39,010 bases of DNA, taken from assembly GCF_018917525.1 (NCBI RefSeq), contig NZ_JAHLOS010000039.1, positions 1-39,010 on the forward strand. The letters are read 5' to 3'. This stretch comes from Enterococcus raffinosus (lineage in GTDB: Bacteria > Bacillota > Bacilli > Lactobacillales > Enterococcaceae). The translations under genes were made by a program, and so were the position numbers. A model generated the notes under the pieces. That model did no database searches. It was given only the letters and a program-made list of their open reading frames with translations, and had not been told where the DNA came from. Numbering within the stretch: position 1 is the stretch's first letter; each line of letters begins with the position of its first letter. Below are positions 32,512-39,010 of this stretch, one piece after another.

Positions 32512-32690
32512 ATGCTCGATACACAAGAAAATAGCTTTATTACGAGAGGAGTAAACGAACTGTTATCAAAGGAAATGCCACTATTTTTTTAACAATTGAT
32601 TGATGATAAGGTAAAACAAGCGGGTATTCAGTTAGAATATCTATAGATCGAGAAGGCCAACGAGAATCGATCATGATTATTCATAGGTAA
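32512..32690 (+). pseudogene. DUF960 family remnant
   Basis: The frame from ATG 32512 reads MLDTQENSFITRGVNELLSKEMPLFF, then TAA, then QLIDDKVKQAGIQLEYL, then TAG. After a frame change it continues IDREGQRESIMIIHR and stops. The order TRGV...LFLWQLIDD...LDYLQ...EGxxQxIIHRQE is the DUF960 pattern of plasmids and conjugative elements in enterococci and relatives (family knowledge). One nonsense codon plus a frameshift show that it is decayed. Confidence 0.65.
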
Positions 32691-33375
32691 GAAAAGCTTT
32701 CTTCCTTTATTGTCATTATCTGATTTCGTTATAGTAATAGAAGGGAGGTTGCCACCTAGACTAATGCCTGACTATTTAATAACTTATCTGCTCTCATAGC
32801 ATTTCCATCTTTCAAAAGAAATAAAATGGAATATATAAAAATATCACTAAACGAAATGAAGCAGCTTATTCTTGACGAATTGAAATTATGACGATAGAAA
32901 TCGAATAAAACCAATCTTAATAATGAAGCTTTTTCAATATATTTTTTGTTAAATATTTTATTAAGAGATTCAAATTTAGTTCCAAAAATAAGGTTAAATT
33001 TTTTAAGTATTTATGAAAACTAAATTTGCTCCTTGAAAACATAATAAAGATTTTTGAACAACATTTTAGGTTGGTCGAGCTATTGTAAAGATGCGCCAAG
33101 AAGCTTCGGCTGAGCGAACCACTATCTGATACAACTCTTGATTTTGAAAATCAATTGCCATGACATCAACTTATCATAATGATACTCACACTCAAAATGT
33201 GTCTCGCTGCTAACTACAGGGGGAGGTGAAAATCCTGTGTGCCCATTCTAAAGGCAGTTCGAAAATCTAACAAAGATAAATAAACCTTGATACCACGCGG
33301 TATTCAGCGGATTCGTATTCTACAAATATGCTATACTCATGGTGCTACCATAAAATTCTATTATACATTGGAGGA
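32691..33375. other. noncoding stretch with small remnants before xis
   Basis: No intact gene is seen in about 690 bp. Short open fragments include MEYIKISLNEMKQLILDELKL from 32827 and VGRAIVKMRQEASAERTTI (33070-33129), both without convincing starts. A promoter-like TATACT lies at about 33340. The block looks like degraded mobile-element DNA. Confidence 0.4.
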
Positions 33376-33597
33376 ATGTTTATTGGAGATAAAACTAAAG
33401 TAGTGAAGGAGACTTATTCTATTAGCGAGATTGCCAAAATTTTAGACATTAGTAATAAGTCTGCCTATTCTTTAATTCATGAAAACTTTTTTAGATATGT
33501 AAGGATTGGAAGAACAATACGTATATCAAAAAAATCTTTTGATCAATGGTTAAACGACTTTGCTGATGCTGATGATTTAACTAGGAGAGATTTTTAA
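33376..33597 (+). CDS. xis: excisionase-like helix-turn-helix protein
   Basis: This protein of about 73 aa has a MerR/excisionase-type winged helix (TYSISEIAKILDISNKSAYSLIHE...YVRIGRTIRISKKSFDQWL), the HTH_17 pattern of Xis/AlpA proteins. It directly precedes the integrase gene and overlaps it (TAATG), typical of Tn916-like int/xis pairs. The start is uncertain: GGAGG at 33370-33374 is only one base from the ATG at 33376, so an ATT seven bases downstream of it may be used; an ATG at 33328 lies in the promoter. It probably directs excision at the att sites. Confidence 0.75.
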   Translation: MFIGDKTKVVKETYSISEIAKILDISNKSAYSLIHENFFRYVRIGRTIRISKKSFDQWLNDFADADDLTRRDF

Positions 33598-35009
33598 TGG
33601 CAACCATTATATCAAGAAGTAAAAAATCAGTAGTCGTGTATAGCTATGTAGATAACGAAAAGAAACGGAAACAAAAATGGGATACATTTTTATCCAGAGC
33701 TGAAGCATTCCAACGAAAAAAATTTGTTGAGTACTATCAATCAGTAAATGGTTCAGTAATTGTTCCCGATGAACAGAATCTGACACAAGCGGCTTTGGAT
33801 ATTGCTGAAACGAACTCAAACAGTGTGACATTTAGTGATTATTTGAAAGAATATGTAGATATTTATGGACGTGCTAATTGGTCAGTAACAACTTTTAGAA
33901 ATAAAACTTCCTTAATCCGCAACTATATTGATCCGATTATTGGAGATAAAAATATTGATGAAATTTCGACTAGAATGCTGTCTAAGTATTATGTGGATTT
34001 ATTAAGTGTCAAAGAAGCGGCAGGAAATAAACCGTCTAGCGATAAATTGTTAACACCAGCCAATATCAAGAAAATCCATGATTTAATACGTTCTGCAATG
34101 AAACAAGCGATTGCGTGGGATATATTACCCAAAAATTCAACGAATCCAGCTACAATGGCAACTTTACCAGTTATTCCTGAATATGAGCGAAAGGTATGGG
34201 ACATAGAGACCTTCAAAGTAGCCGTTGAGAAAACAGAGGATGAACTATTGCGATTATGTATGCATTTAGCTTTTGCTTGTTCGCTTAGAATTGGCGAGGT
34301 CTTAGGATTAACGTGGGATAATTTAGTTATAGATGAAGAATCTATTGAGAACGGTACAGCTAGATTGATGGTTGAAAAACAGTTAACAAGAGTTTCGAAA
34401 AAGGCAATCGATGAACTGAAGGAAAGAGATATTATCAGAGTTTTTCCATCAAGTAAAAACAATGTGACAAGATTAGTATTGATGACACCGAAAACTGATT
34501 CAAGTCGGAGAACTGTTTGGCTTCCAAAATCTGTTGCTCAAATGTTGGTTCAACACAAGAAGAATCAAAATGAGATGAAAGATTTTTTTGGAGAGGAATA
34601 TGAGGATCACAATTTGGTTATCTCTTTAGAAAATGGAAAACCAGTTGAAAACAAGTTAGTTGGTAAACGTCTCAGAAGGCTATGTGAAGAGTTTAAATTA
34701 CCAAGAGTGGAATTCCATAGTTTAAGACATTTAAGTACCACTTATAAGCTTAAAATGACCAATGGGGATATTAAAAGTGTTCAAGGCGACACAGGGCATT
34801 CAAAAGCCGACATGGTAACAGAAGTATATTCTCATATCATTGATGAAGATCGAAGACACAATGCAAAAAAATTGGAACAAACATTTTATGAGGAAGAAAC
34901 TTCATCTAAAGAAATGAATACAGATCAGACATTAAAATTGTTGAGTATTATTCAGTCATTACCTGATGAGTTGAAAGAAAAGTTGTTGTCGTTAGATCGA
35001 GAAGGGTAA
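33597..35009 (+). CDS. int: tyrosine recombinase integrase
   Basis: This 470-aa protein has an N-terminal arm-binding region, a SAM-like core-binding domain (about 85-195, with TFSDYLKEYVDIYGRANWSV) and a C-terminal catalytic domain. Catalytic residues appear in SLRIGEVLGL (Arg), HSLRH (HxxR), GDTGHSKADM (His) and VYSHI (Tyr). It is somewhat long because of a C-terminal tail after the tyrosine. It lies next to the intact tRNA-Arg and its repeat, so it would catalyse integration of the element into the 3' end of tRNA-Arg(UCU). Confidence 0.95.
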   Translation: MATIISRSKKSVVVYSYVDNEKKRKQKWDTFLSRAEAFQRKKFVEYYQSVNGSVIVPDEQNLTQAALDIAETNSNSVTFSDYLKEYVDIYGRANWSVTTFRNKTSLIRNYIDPIIGDKNIDEISTRMLSKYYVDLLSVKEAAGNKPSSDKLLTPANIKKIHDLIRSAMKQAIAWDILPKNSTNPATMATLPVIPEYERKVWDIETFKVAVEKTEDELLRLCMHLAFACSLRIGEVLGLTWDNLVIDEESIENGTARLMVEKQLTRVSKKAIDELKERDIIRVFPSSKNNVTRLVLMTPKTDSSRRTVWLPKSVAQMLVQHKKNQNEMKDFFGEEYEDHNLVISLENGKPVENKLVGKRLRRLCEEFKLPRVEFHSLRHLSTTYKLKMTNGDIKSVQGDTGHSKADMVTEVYSHIIDEDRRHNAKKLEQTFYEEETSSKEMNTDQTLKLLSIIQSLPDELKEKLLSLDREG

Positions 35010-35046
35010 TAAAAACACAGTGACACCAATGCTTCAACTAGTGGTT

Positions 35047-35139
35047 GTTAGCAAAAAGTGTTAGCAGAAACGGAGATTGTCGATGAAAATTGGGGAAAAT
35101 AAAAAATCTGTTAGCAGATTTCGAGGTCAACTAACAGAT
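35047..35139. repeat. GTTAGCA arm-type repeats and inverted repeat near attR
   Basis: Three GTTAGCA copies (35047-35053, 35060-35066 and 35110-35116) match two copies near the left end. ATCTGTTAG (35106-35114) and CTAACAGAT (35131-35139) form a 9-bp inverted repeat. This layout fits integrase arm sites, and the inverted repeat may also end int transcription. Confidence 0.55.
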
Positions 35140-35185
35140 CATTATACTATGAATAGCAAGGGTTCAACCTTACTAAACTCCATTT

Positions 35186-35228
35186 ACATCACAGGAGGGA
35201 TTCGAACCCCCGACCGTCCGCTTAGAAG
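35186..35228. repeat. attR, 43-bp direct repeat within tRNA-Arg
   Basis: This is identical over 43 bp to the fragment at 18642-18684. Because the copy at this end completes a functional tRNA, the element carried the 3' part of the gene and restores it on integration. Confidence 0.92.
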
Positions 35229-35260
35229 GCGGATGCTCTATCCAGCTGAGCTACTGTGAC
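35187..35260 (-). tRNA. tRNA-Arg (anticodon UCU)
   Basis: The 74-nt minus-strand sequence folds as a complete cloverleaf: acceptor GTCACAG/CTGTGAT with discriminator G, anticodon stem TCCGC/GCGGA around loop CTTCTAA (anticodon TCT), and T arm with GGTTCGAAT. CCA is not encoded. It reads AGA codons. The 3' part is the att core of the integrated element, and the original terminator now lies at 18594-18626. Confidence 0.95.
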
Positions 35261-35319
35261 AGTAGTTTTGCAACAAGAACTATTATAGAAAAACTACCCT
35301 TGCTTGTCAACCTAATTCG

Positions 35320-36159
35320 TTATTTTACTGATTCAAAAAGATATTCCTTAATCAGCTTCAATGTTTTAGGATTTTCAATCAGTGATCCGTGGTCTGCTTG
35401 TTCCTCGACAATTATTTCCTTATATTTTTCACTATCTCCGTAAATCAGGCGGCCAGCCAAGACACTGGTCAATGGCACAGTGGTGTCCGTGTTCTGATGA
35501 TCAACGTTACCAGCAATATTATAAACGGTGATGTTTTTAGGAATATTCTTTTTGTTCTTCAAATAGTAATTCAGCAATTCGCTTTTGGCCTTTGGTTTAG
35601 TGAAGGTGTCGCTGTTGTCATTGTATTCCCAAGAGGTATCATTATAAGGCGTGCCTAGTGTAATCAAATGATAGAGGGCAGGATCATCGCTTTTCTGTTC
35701 ATTCTCCAAATAACCGGTGATGATCAAGCCGCCGTTTGAATAGCCTAAGTAATCATAAGTGTTAAACGTATATTTTTTTTCGGCATAGGCTAAGGCCTGT
35801 TGAAACCAACGAGATTGTTTTGGCAATGATGGGTCGGAGCCGTCTTCAAAGGCGATAGCGATGATGGGCCGTTTGGTATCTTTCGTAAAGTGACCAGATG
35901 AGGTGATGGAATCATCTTTATTTACCGTAATTTTTATTTCCTCCACGCCTTTTTCCGTTTGTTTTAATGAATCAACCAGACTATCGAAGCGGTCAACATC
36001 TCCATTGGTCCCAGGAACCATGATCACTGGTGCTGGAATCGCTAAAGGGGTGTCCTCATTCTTTGTTGCATGTACATGATCTTTCGCTTCGAAAAGGACT
36101 ATTCCAAGGATGCATACCACTAAAATTGATAGGATGCTTCCGATTCTTTTGTTTTTCAT
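35320..36159 (-). CDS. DUF915 alpha/beta-hydrolase, membrane-anchored or secreted
   Basis: This 279-aa protein has an N-terminal hydrophobic anchor or signal (about 6-24), then the alpha/beta-hydrolase fold: PVIMVPGTNGDVDRF near residue 44, the nucleophile elbow LGYSNGGLI (Ser141), a late Asp in NTDTTVPLTS and a catalytic His in ADHGSLIENP. The DUF915 family is frequent in lactic acid bacteria and of unknown substrate. The ATG at 36159 follows GGAGGAG. It is a single gene on the minus strand. Confidence 0.87.
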   Translation of the reverse strand: MKNKRIGSILSILVVCILGIVLFEAKDHVHATKNEDTPLAIPAPVIMVPGTNGDVDRFDSLVDSLKQTEKGVEEIKITVNKDDSITSSGHFTKDTKRPIIAIAFEDGSDPSLPKQSRWFQQALAYAEKKYTFNTYDYLGYSNGGLIITGYLENEQKSDDPALYHLITLGTPYNDTSWEYNDNSDTFTKPKAKSELLNYYLKNKKNIPKNITVYNIAGNVDHQNTDTTVPLTSVLAGRLIYGDSEKYKEIIVEEQADHGSLIENPKTLKLIKEYLFESVK

Positions 36160-36215
36160 AGGAAACTCCTCCATTTCAGTTTCCTAGTGTACGCCGATTT
36201 TCCTCAGGTACAAGT

Positions 36216-36253
36216 AAAAAGGCGGAAATTCAAAAAAGTTTCAAATTTCCGCC
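36216..36253 (-). terminator. terminator of the uracil-DNA glycosylase/O-methyltransferase operon
   Basis: On the minus strand GGCGGAAATT and AATTTCCGCC pair around a 13-nt loop, followed by five T, just beyond the O-methyltransferase stop. Confidence 0.85.
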
Positions 36254-36259
36254 ATGAAA

Positions 36260-36928
36260 TTATTTATTTTTTGAGATTAATGCAACACCGTCACCTAAAG
36301 GCAAGAGGGTAGAGGTGAGCTCAGACGATTTGGTGATTTCCTCTAAGAATTCATTCAAATGACGATGAATCGCCCGATTTTTGCGAGGAATCTCTTCGAT
36401 TGGCTGCAACACTGTTCCTGCTTGGAAGATATCATCCACCATCAACACGCCTTCGTCTGATAATAAACGCAGGCATTCAGGCAAGAAGGTGATATATTTT
36501 GATTTCGCACTATCCATGAAAATAAAATCGTAAGGACCTTCTAGGCTGCTAAGTAAATCAGCCGCGTCTCCTTCTAATAGCGTGATTTGTTCGGTTAAAC
36601 CGAGTTTTTCGAAATTCTTTTTTGCTTTTTCGATCATGACAGGGAAACGATCGATGGTTGTGATTTTAGCATCTTTATCAAGCGACTCTGCCATCAAACT
36701 AGCTGAAAAACCAATCGCGGTTCCGATTTCCAAAACATTTTTCGGTTGCTTTTGCTTTAATAGAAATTGCAGGAAGACTACCGTTTCATGTGGGATGACA
36801 GGTACGCCATTCTCATGAGCCAGTTCTTCTAATTCGCCTAGTGATCCAGTCAATTGTTTTTGTTCTGTTCGCAGATAGTGCAGGATATCTTCATTAATAA
36901 TTGGTCGGTACATCATTTCATTGCGCAT
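36260..36928 (-). CDS. trmR: class I SAM-dependent O-methyltransferase (TrmR/YrrM-like)
   Basis: This 222-aa protein has the SAM-binding NVLEIGTAIGFSASLMAESL motif, a DRFP loop (about 97), a metal-binding FIFMDSAKSKY region and LMVDDIFQAGTV. It matches the O-methyltransferase_3 family that includes TrmR (YrrM), which methylates 5-hydroxyuridine in tRNA. The start overlaps the upstream glycosylase gene stop by 1 nt (TAATG), with GAGGAAC as ribosome binding site. The tRNA role is by family resemblance only. Confidence 0.82.
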   Translation of the reverse strand: MRNEMMYRPIINEDILHYLRTEQKQLTGSLGELEELAHENGVPVIPHETVVFLQFLLKQKQPKNVLEIGTAIGFSASLMAESLDKDAKITTIDRFPVMIEKAKKNFEKLGLTEQITLLEGDAADLLSSLEGPYDFIFMDSAKSKYITFLPECLRLLSDEGVLMVDDIFQAGTVLQPIEEIPRKNRAIHRHLNEFLEEITKSSELTSTLLPLGDGVALISKNK

Positions 36929-37575
36929 TATAGTTCCTCTTTCTCTAGTAGTTTTCCGATATTTAACCAGTCGGTTGCTATTTTTTCCTTCAATGAACGA
37001 TTATAAAAAATCGCTGCCGGATGGAAAAGCGGGACGACGGTATATTCTTTTTTAGATGGTTGATAGTTATTTTGTTCTGGATTCAGCTCTAATACAGGAC
37101 CATGGTAAATTTCCCCGTGCCGTTCGCTGATCTGCCACTTTGGTCCCAGTAAGCGCTGGAGCCCAATATTGCCCAACGTCGCGATGATTTTTGGCTGAAT
37201 TATTTCTAATTCATAGTCCAGAATTGGTGCGTGTGCTAAGATTTCTTTTTTATTCGGTGTTCGATTGGGATAAACGATTTCGTTTTCCTGTGTCCGTTTG
37301 TTTAGCCGTTGCACGACTTTATAGGGACGACTTCTAACGGCACTAGTGATATATGTGTTTTCTCGAGTAAGTCCGATTGATGCCATCGCTTGGATTAATT
37401 CTTTCCCCGCCGCACCAGAAAAGGGGATGTGATTCACCACTTCATTTCGACCAGGTGCCTCGCCAACTAACATCAACTTCGGATGGAGCGGCCCTTGTCC
37501 AGCGATAAAGCCTTCAAACTGAAATCCTTTTGAACGTTTTTCAACGAGCGTGACCAAACTATTTGGATAGTCCAT
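36928..37575 (-). CDS. uracil-DNA glycosylase superfamily protein without Fe-S cysteines
   Basis: This 215-aa protein has the family-4-like motif GEAPGRNEV (about 38-46), FSGAAGKELIQAM, ENTYITSAVRSRP and the C-terminal LFHPAAIFYN, which resembles the HPS/HPA active-site loop. It contains no Cys at all, so it cannot hold the Fe-S cluster of classical family 4 enzymes; Lactobacillales have such Cys-free versions. It may remove uracil from DNA or act on other deaminated bases (inference). It is first of a two-gene operon. Confidence 0.85.
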   Translation of the reverse strand: MDYPNSLVTLVEKRSKGFQFEGFIAGQGPLHPKLMLVGEAPGRNEVVNHIPFSGAAGKELIQAMASIGLTRENTYITSAVRSRPYKVVQRLNKRTQENEIVYPNRTPNKKEILAHAPILDYELEIIQPKIIATLGNIGLQRLLGPKWQISERHGEIYHGPVLELNPEQNNYQPSKKEYTVVPLFHPAAIFYNRSLKEKIATDWLNIGKLLEKEEL

Positions 37576-37643
37576 TTACTTCGCCTCACTTTGTCATCCT
37601 CCTAATAGTAGAAAAAACCAAGGCACGCGTCAATAATTAATCA

Positions 37644-37672
37644 TTGACTTGACCTATCTTTTTTAGTAAACT
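37644..37672 (+). promoter_or_regulatory. promoter of the rplU operon
   Basis: TTGACT (37644-37649) and TAAACT (37667-37672) are separated by 17 bp, just before the L21 leader. Confidence 0.7.
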
Positions 37673-37684
37673 ATGAATGTTGTA

Positions 37685-37785
37685 ATTGTGGAACCCACAG
37701 CTACAACCGCTCAGAACAAGTAGTAAGTACTTCGGTCACTTGGGATGGCGAGTCTAAGTATCTATTATAAGGAGGTGCCACAAGC
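37685..37785 (+). promoter_or_regulatory. L21 ribosomal protein leader
   Basis: The roughly 100-nt 5' untranslated region upstream of rplU contains GTGGAACCCACAGCTAC and later GTACTTCGGTCACTTGGGATGGCGAGTC, which fits the Firmicutes L21 leader motif (r-leader). It is expected to let L21 or its partners repress the operon. Recognition is from sequence memory, without a covariance search. Confidence 0.75.
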
Positions 37786-38094
37786 ATGTACGCAATCATC
37801 AAAACTGGCGGTAAACAAATCAAAGTTGAAGAAGGTCAAGCAGTCTACATTGAAAAATTAGACGTTGAAGCTGGCGAAAAAGTTGTCTTCGACCAAGTAG
37901 TTTTAGTAGGCGGCGAATCTACGAAAGTAGGAGCTCCTATCGTTGAAGGTGCAACTGTTGAAGGAACTGTTGAAAAACACGGCAAACAAAAGAAAGTCGT
38001 TACTTTCAAATACAAACCTAAAAAACATTCACACCGTAAACAAGGTCATCGTCAACCTTACACTAAAGTTGTCATTGACTCAATCAAAGCATAA
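37786..38094 (+). CDS. rplU: 50S ribosomal protein L21
   Basis: This 102-aa protein begins [18 protein letters not shown] and ends with the [24 protein letters not shown]-binding tail typical of bL21. It is preceded by AAGGAGGTG and by the L21 leader. It is first of the conserved rplU-prp-rpmA operon and binds 23S rRNA. Confidence 0.98.
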   Translation: MYAIIKTGGKQIKVEEGQAVYIEKLDVEAGEKVVFDQVVLVGGESTKVGAPIVEGATVEGTVEKHGKQKKVVTFKYKPKKHSHRKQGHRQPYTKVVIDSIKA

Positions 38095-38111
38095 AAAAGA
38101 AGGTGCCTAAG

Positions 38112-38462
38112 TTGATCAAAGGTACATTCACTCGAAATCAAGCAGGACTAATCAGCGAATTTACTCTGACAGGTCATGCTGAAGCCGGCCCTTACGGTAG
38201 CGATATCGTTTGTTCTGCGGTTTCCGCATTAGCCATCAGTACAGTAAATAGCTTGGATGCCCTAGCAGGTGTCACTCCGAACATCGAAACCAACGATAAT
38301 GAAGGTGGTTATCTTCATGTAGCGTTGAAGGAAGATGATTCCATGACCCAAGAGCAGATGAATATCTCGCAAATTTTGCTGGAGCATTTATTATTAGGCT
38401 TGCAATCAATCGAAACTGAGTATTTGGATTTCATTGAAGTCCAAACAGAATCTAAATCATAG
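38112..38462 (+). CDS. prp: ribosomal-processing cysteine protease Prp (YsxB)
   Basis: This 116-aa protein has the catalytic pair in LTGHAEAGPYGSDIVCSA. With the TTG start at 38112, they are His22 and Cys34, the same numbering as the characterised staphylococcal enzyme, and AAGAAGG lies seven bases upstream. The GTG at 38103 would overlap the Shine-Dalgarno, so it is rejected. Prp removes the N-terminal extension of L27, whose gene is next, and is essential in Firmicutes that have this extension. It lies between rplU and rpmA, as is usual. Confidence 0.95.
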   Translation: MIKGTFTRNQAGLISEFTLTGHAEAGPYGSDIVCSAVSALAISTVNSLDALAGVTPNIETNDNEGGYLHVALKEDDSMTQEQMNISQILLEHLLLGLQSIETEYLDFIEVQTESKS

Positions 38463-38474
38463 GAGGTGCAGCTC

Positions 38475-38768
38475 ATGTTATTGAATATGAACTTACAATT
38501 ATTCGCCCACAAAAAAGGTGGCGGTTCAACTTCTAACGGACGTGACTCAGAATCAAAACGTTTAGGTGCTAAACGTGCTGACGGTCAAACTGTTACTGGT
38601 GGATCAATTCTTTATCGCCAACGTGGTACTAAAATTTTCCCTGGTGCAAACGTAGGTATCGGTGGCGATGACACATTGTTTGCTAAAGTTGACGGCGTAG
38701 TACGTTTCGAACGTAAAGGTCGCGACAAAAAACAAGTGTCTGTATACCCAGTCGCTCAAGAAGCTTAA
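38475..38768 (+). CDS. rpmA: 50S ribosomal protein L27 with Prp-cleaved extension
   Basis: This 97-aa precursor begins [10 protein letters not shown], followed by [21 protein letters not shown], the conserved start of mature bL27. The LQLF-AHKKG motif is the Prp cleavage site (after Phe10). The start at 38475 follows AGGAGGTG. Mature L27 reaches into the peptidyl-transferase centre, so failure to cleave is toxic (family knowledge). Confidence 0.97.
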   Translation: MLLNMNLQLFAHKKGGGSTSNGRDSESKRLGAKRADGQTVTGGSILYRQRGTKIFPGANVGIGGDDTLFAKVDGVVRFERKGRDKKQVSVYPVAQEA

Positions 38769-38777
38769 GAACTTCAC

Positions 38778-38814
38778 GCTCTATCCCTTGTTAATCAAGG
38801 GGTAGAGCTTTTTT
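38778..38814 (+). terminator. terminator of the rplU-prp-rpmA operon
   Basis: GCTCTATCCCTTG and CAAGGGGTAGAGC pair (one G-U) around a 5-nt loop, followed by six T. Confidence 0.9.
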
Positions 38815-39010
38815 GTTTGTTAAGGTAGAATAGCAGGCCGTTTACTTTGATTGTTTCATACCAGATCAGTATTTGACAACTTCTTTTCAATGGCGGATTT
38901 TATAATGAACTTAGCCACTTAAGACAATAAAAAAACGTCATTGCCCAATTTCATGTATTATTGAAGTTCTCACACAATCAATAAAGGATGAACGGACAAT
39001 GACGCAAATC
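38815..39010 (+). other. right-edge intergenic; possible start of a downstream gene
   Basis: This AT-rich stretch holds TTGACA at about 38872 and a TATAAT-like box about 22 bp later (long spacing). An ATG at 38999 behind AAAGGATG begins MTQI and runs off the window. Too little is visible to name it; a transposase start is conceivable but unsupported. Confidence 0.25.

Larger units (their letters stand above)
18642..35228. mobile_element. integrative mobilizable element carrying CBASS and xylose genes
   Basis: The element is bounded by 43-bp tRNA-Arg direct repeats. It contains a tyrosine integrase and an excisionase-like gene next to the tRNA, a MobT/Rep_trans relaxase and an oriT-like region. 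No type IV secretion, coupling ATPase or replication genes are visible, so it would need a helper conjugative element (inference from gene content). Cargo is a type II CBASS operon at the left and a xylose operon in the middle. The CBASS genes look more AT-rich than the flanking chromosome, while the xylose genes look chromosome-like in composition. Several decayed remnants suggest a mosaic history. Confidence 0.85.

Noticed and set aside
33220-33310. Possible T-box or riboswitch upstream of xis (TACCACGCGG)
   Set aside because: The T-box core AGGGTGGTACCGCG and its specifier loop are absent, and the following gene is an excisionase.
38936-39010. Insertion-sequence end at the right edge (CGTCATTG...CAATGACG and ATGACGCAAATC)
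   Set aside because: The 8-bp inverted repeat may be chance, and only four codons of the putative frame are visible.

Overview
The window reads as a low-GC Firmicutes chromosome, most likely an Enterococcus or close relative (Lactobacillales). The basis is an L21-leader/rplU-prp-rpmA locus with a cleavable L27 extension, AGGAGG ribosome binding sites, a cre/CcpA-type site, a MobT-type mobile element and Enterococcus-like protein sequences. Species cannot be fixed from this sequence alone.

Layout: (1) 1-6.4 kb is ordinary chromosome: an ACT-domain protein, a quinone-oxidoreductase-like MDR enzyme, a WYL regulator with a GyrI-like ligand-binding protein under matching promoters, a small membrane protein, and a TetR/ABC-2 exporter operon with two perfect TetR-like operators. 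(2) 6.5-18.4 kb is a sugar-catabolic island: a 661-aa LacI-type regulator whose C-terminal half is a second solute-binding domain resembling the ABC binding lipoprotein of the same locus; two divergent operons carrying two Gfo/Idh/MocA oxidoreductases, three TIM-barrel sugar isomerase/epimerase-like enzymes, a CUT2-type ABC importer and a ROK kinase; and TTTACGTAAA palindromes at both divergent starts plus a cre-like site. The enzyme set fits a 3-keto-sugar route (oxidation, elimination/hydration, reduction, then phosphorylation), as known for levoglucosan; the true substrate is unknown.

(3) 18.64-35.23 kb is an integrated element of about 16.6 kb, bounded by 43-bp direct repeats of the 3' part of a tRNA-Arg(UCU) gene. 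It has a tyrosine integrase and an excisionase-like protein at the tRNA end, a MobT/Rep_trans relaxase and a GC-rich oriT-like region, but no visible conjugation machinery, so it looks like an integrative mobilizable element (IME). Cargo is (a) a type II CBASS anti-phage operon: DncV-like CD-NTase, Cap2 E2-E1 protein, Cap3 JAB protease interrupted by an in-frame TAA, and an unfamiliar two-TM putative effector; and (b) a complete xylose/xyloside operon: AraC-type regulator, xylA, xylB, GH43 xylosidase and an MFS transporter. The spaces around the xylose operon hold decayed remnants (a DUF960 pseudogene, an orphan MerR-type promoter, an orphan C-terminal fragment) and a three-hairpin RNA candidate, which suggests repeated cargo exchange.

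(4) 35.2-39.0 kb returns to the chromosome: tRNA-Arg, a DUF915 hydrolase, trmR-like O-methyltransferase and uracil-DNA glycosylase-like genes, and the rplU-prp-rpmA operon with its L21 leader.

The points most worth following up are the LacI/solute-binding fusion regulator, the CBASS operon with a broken Cap3 and a novel-looking effector, the CBASS-plus-xylose IME, and the structured RNA at 24.85 kb.
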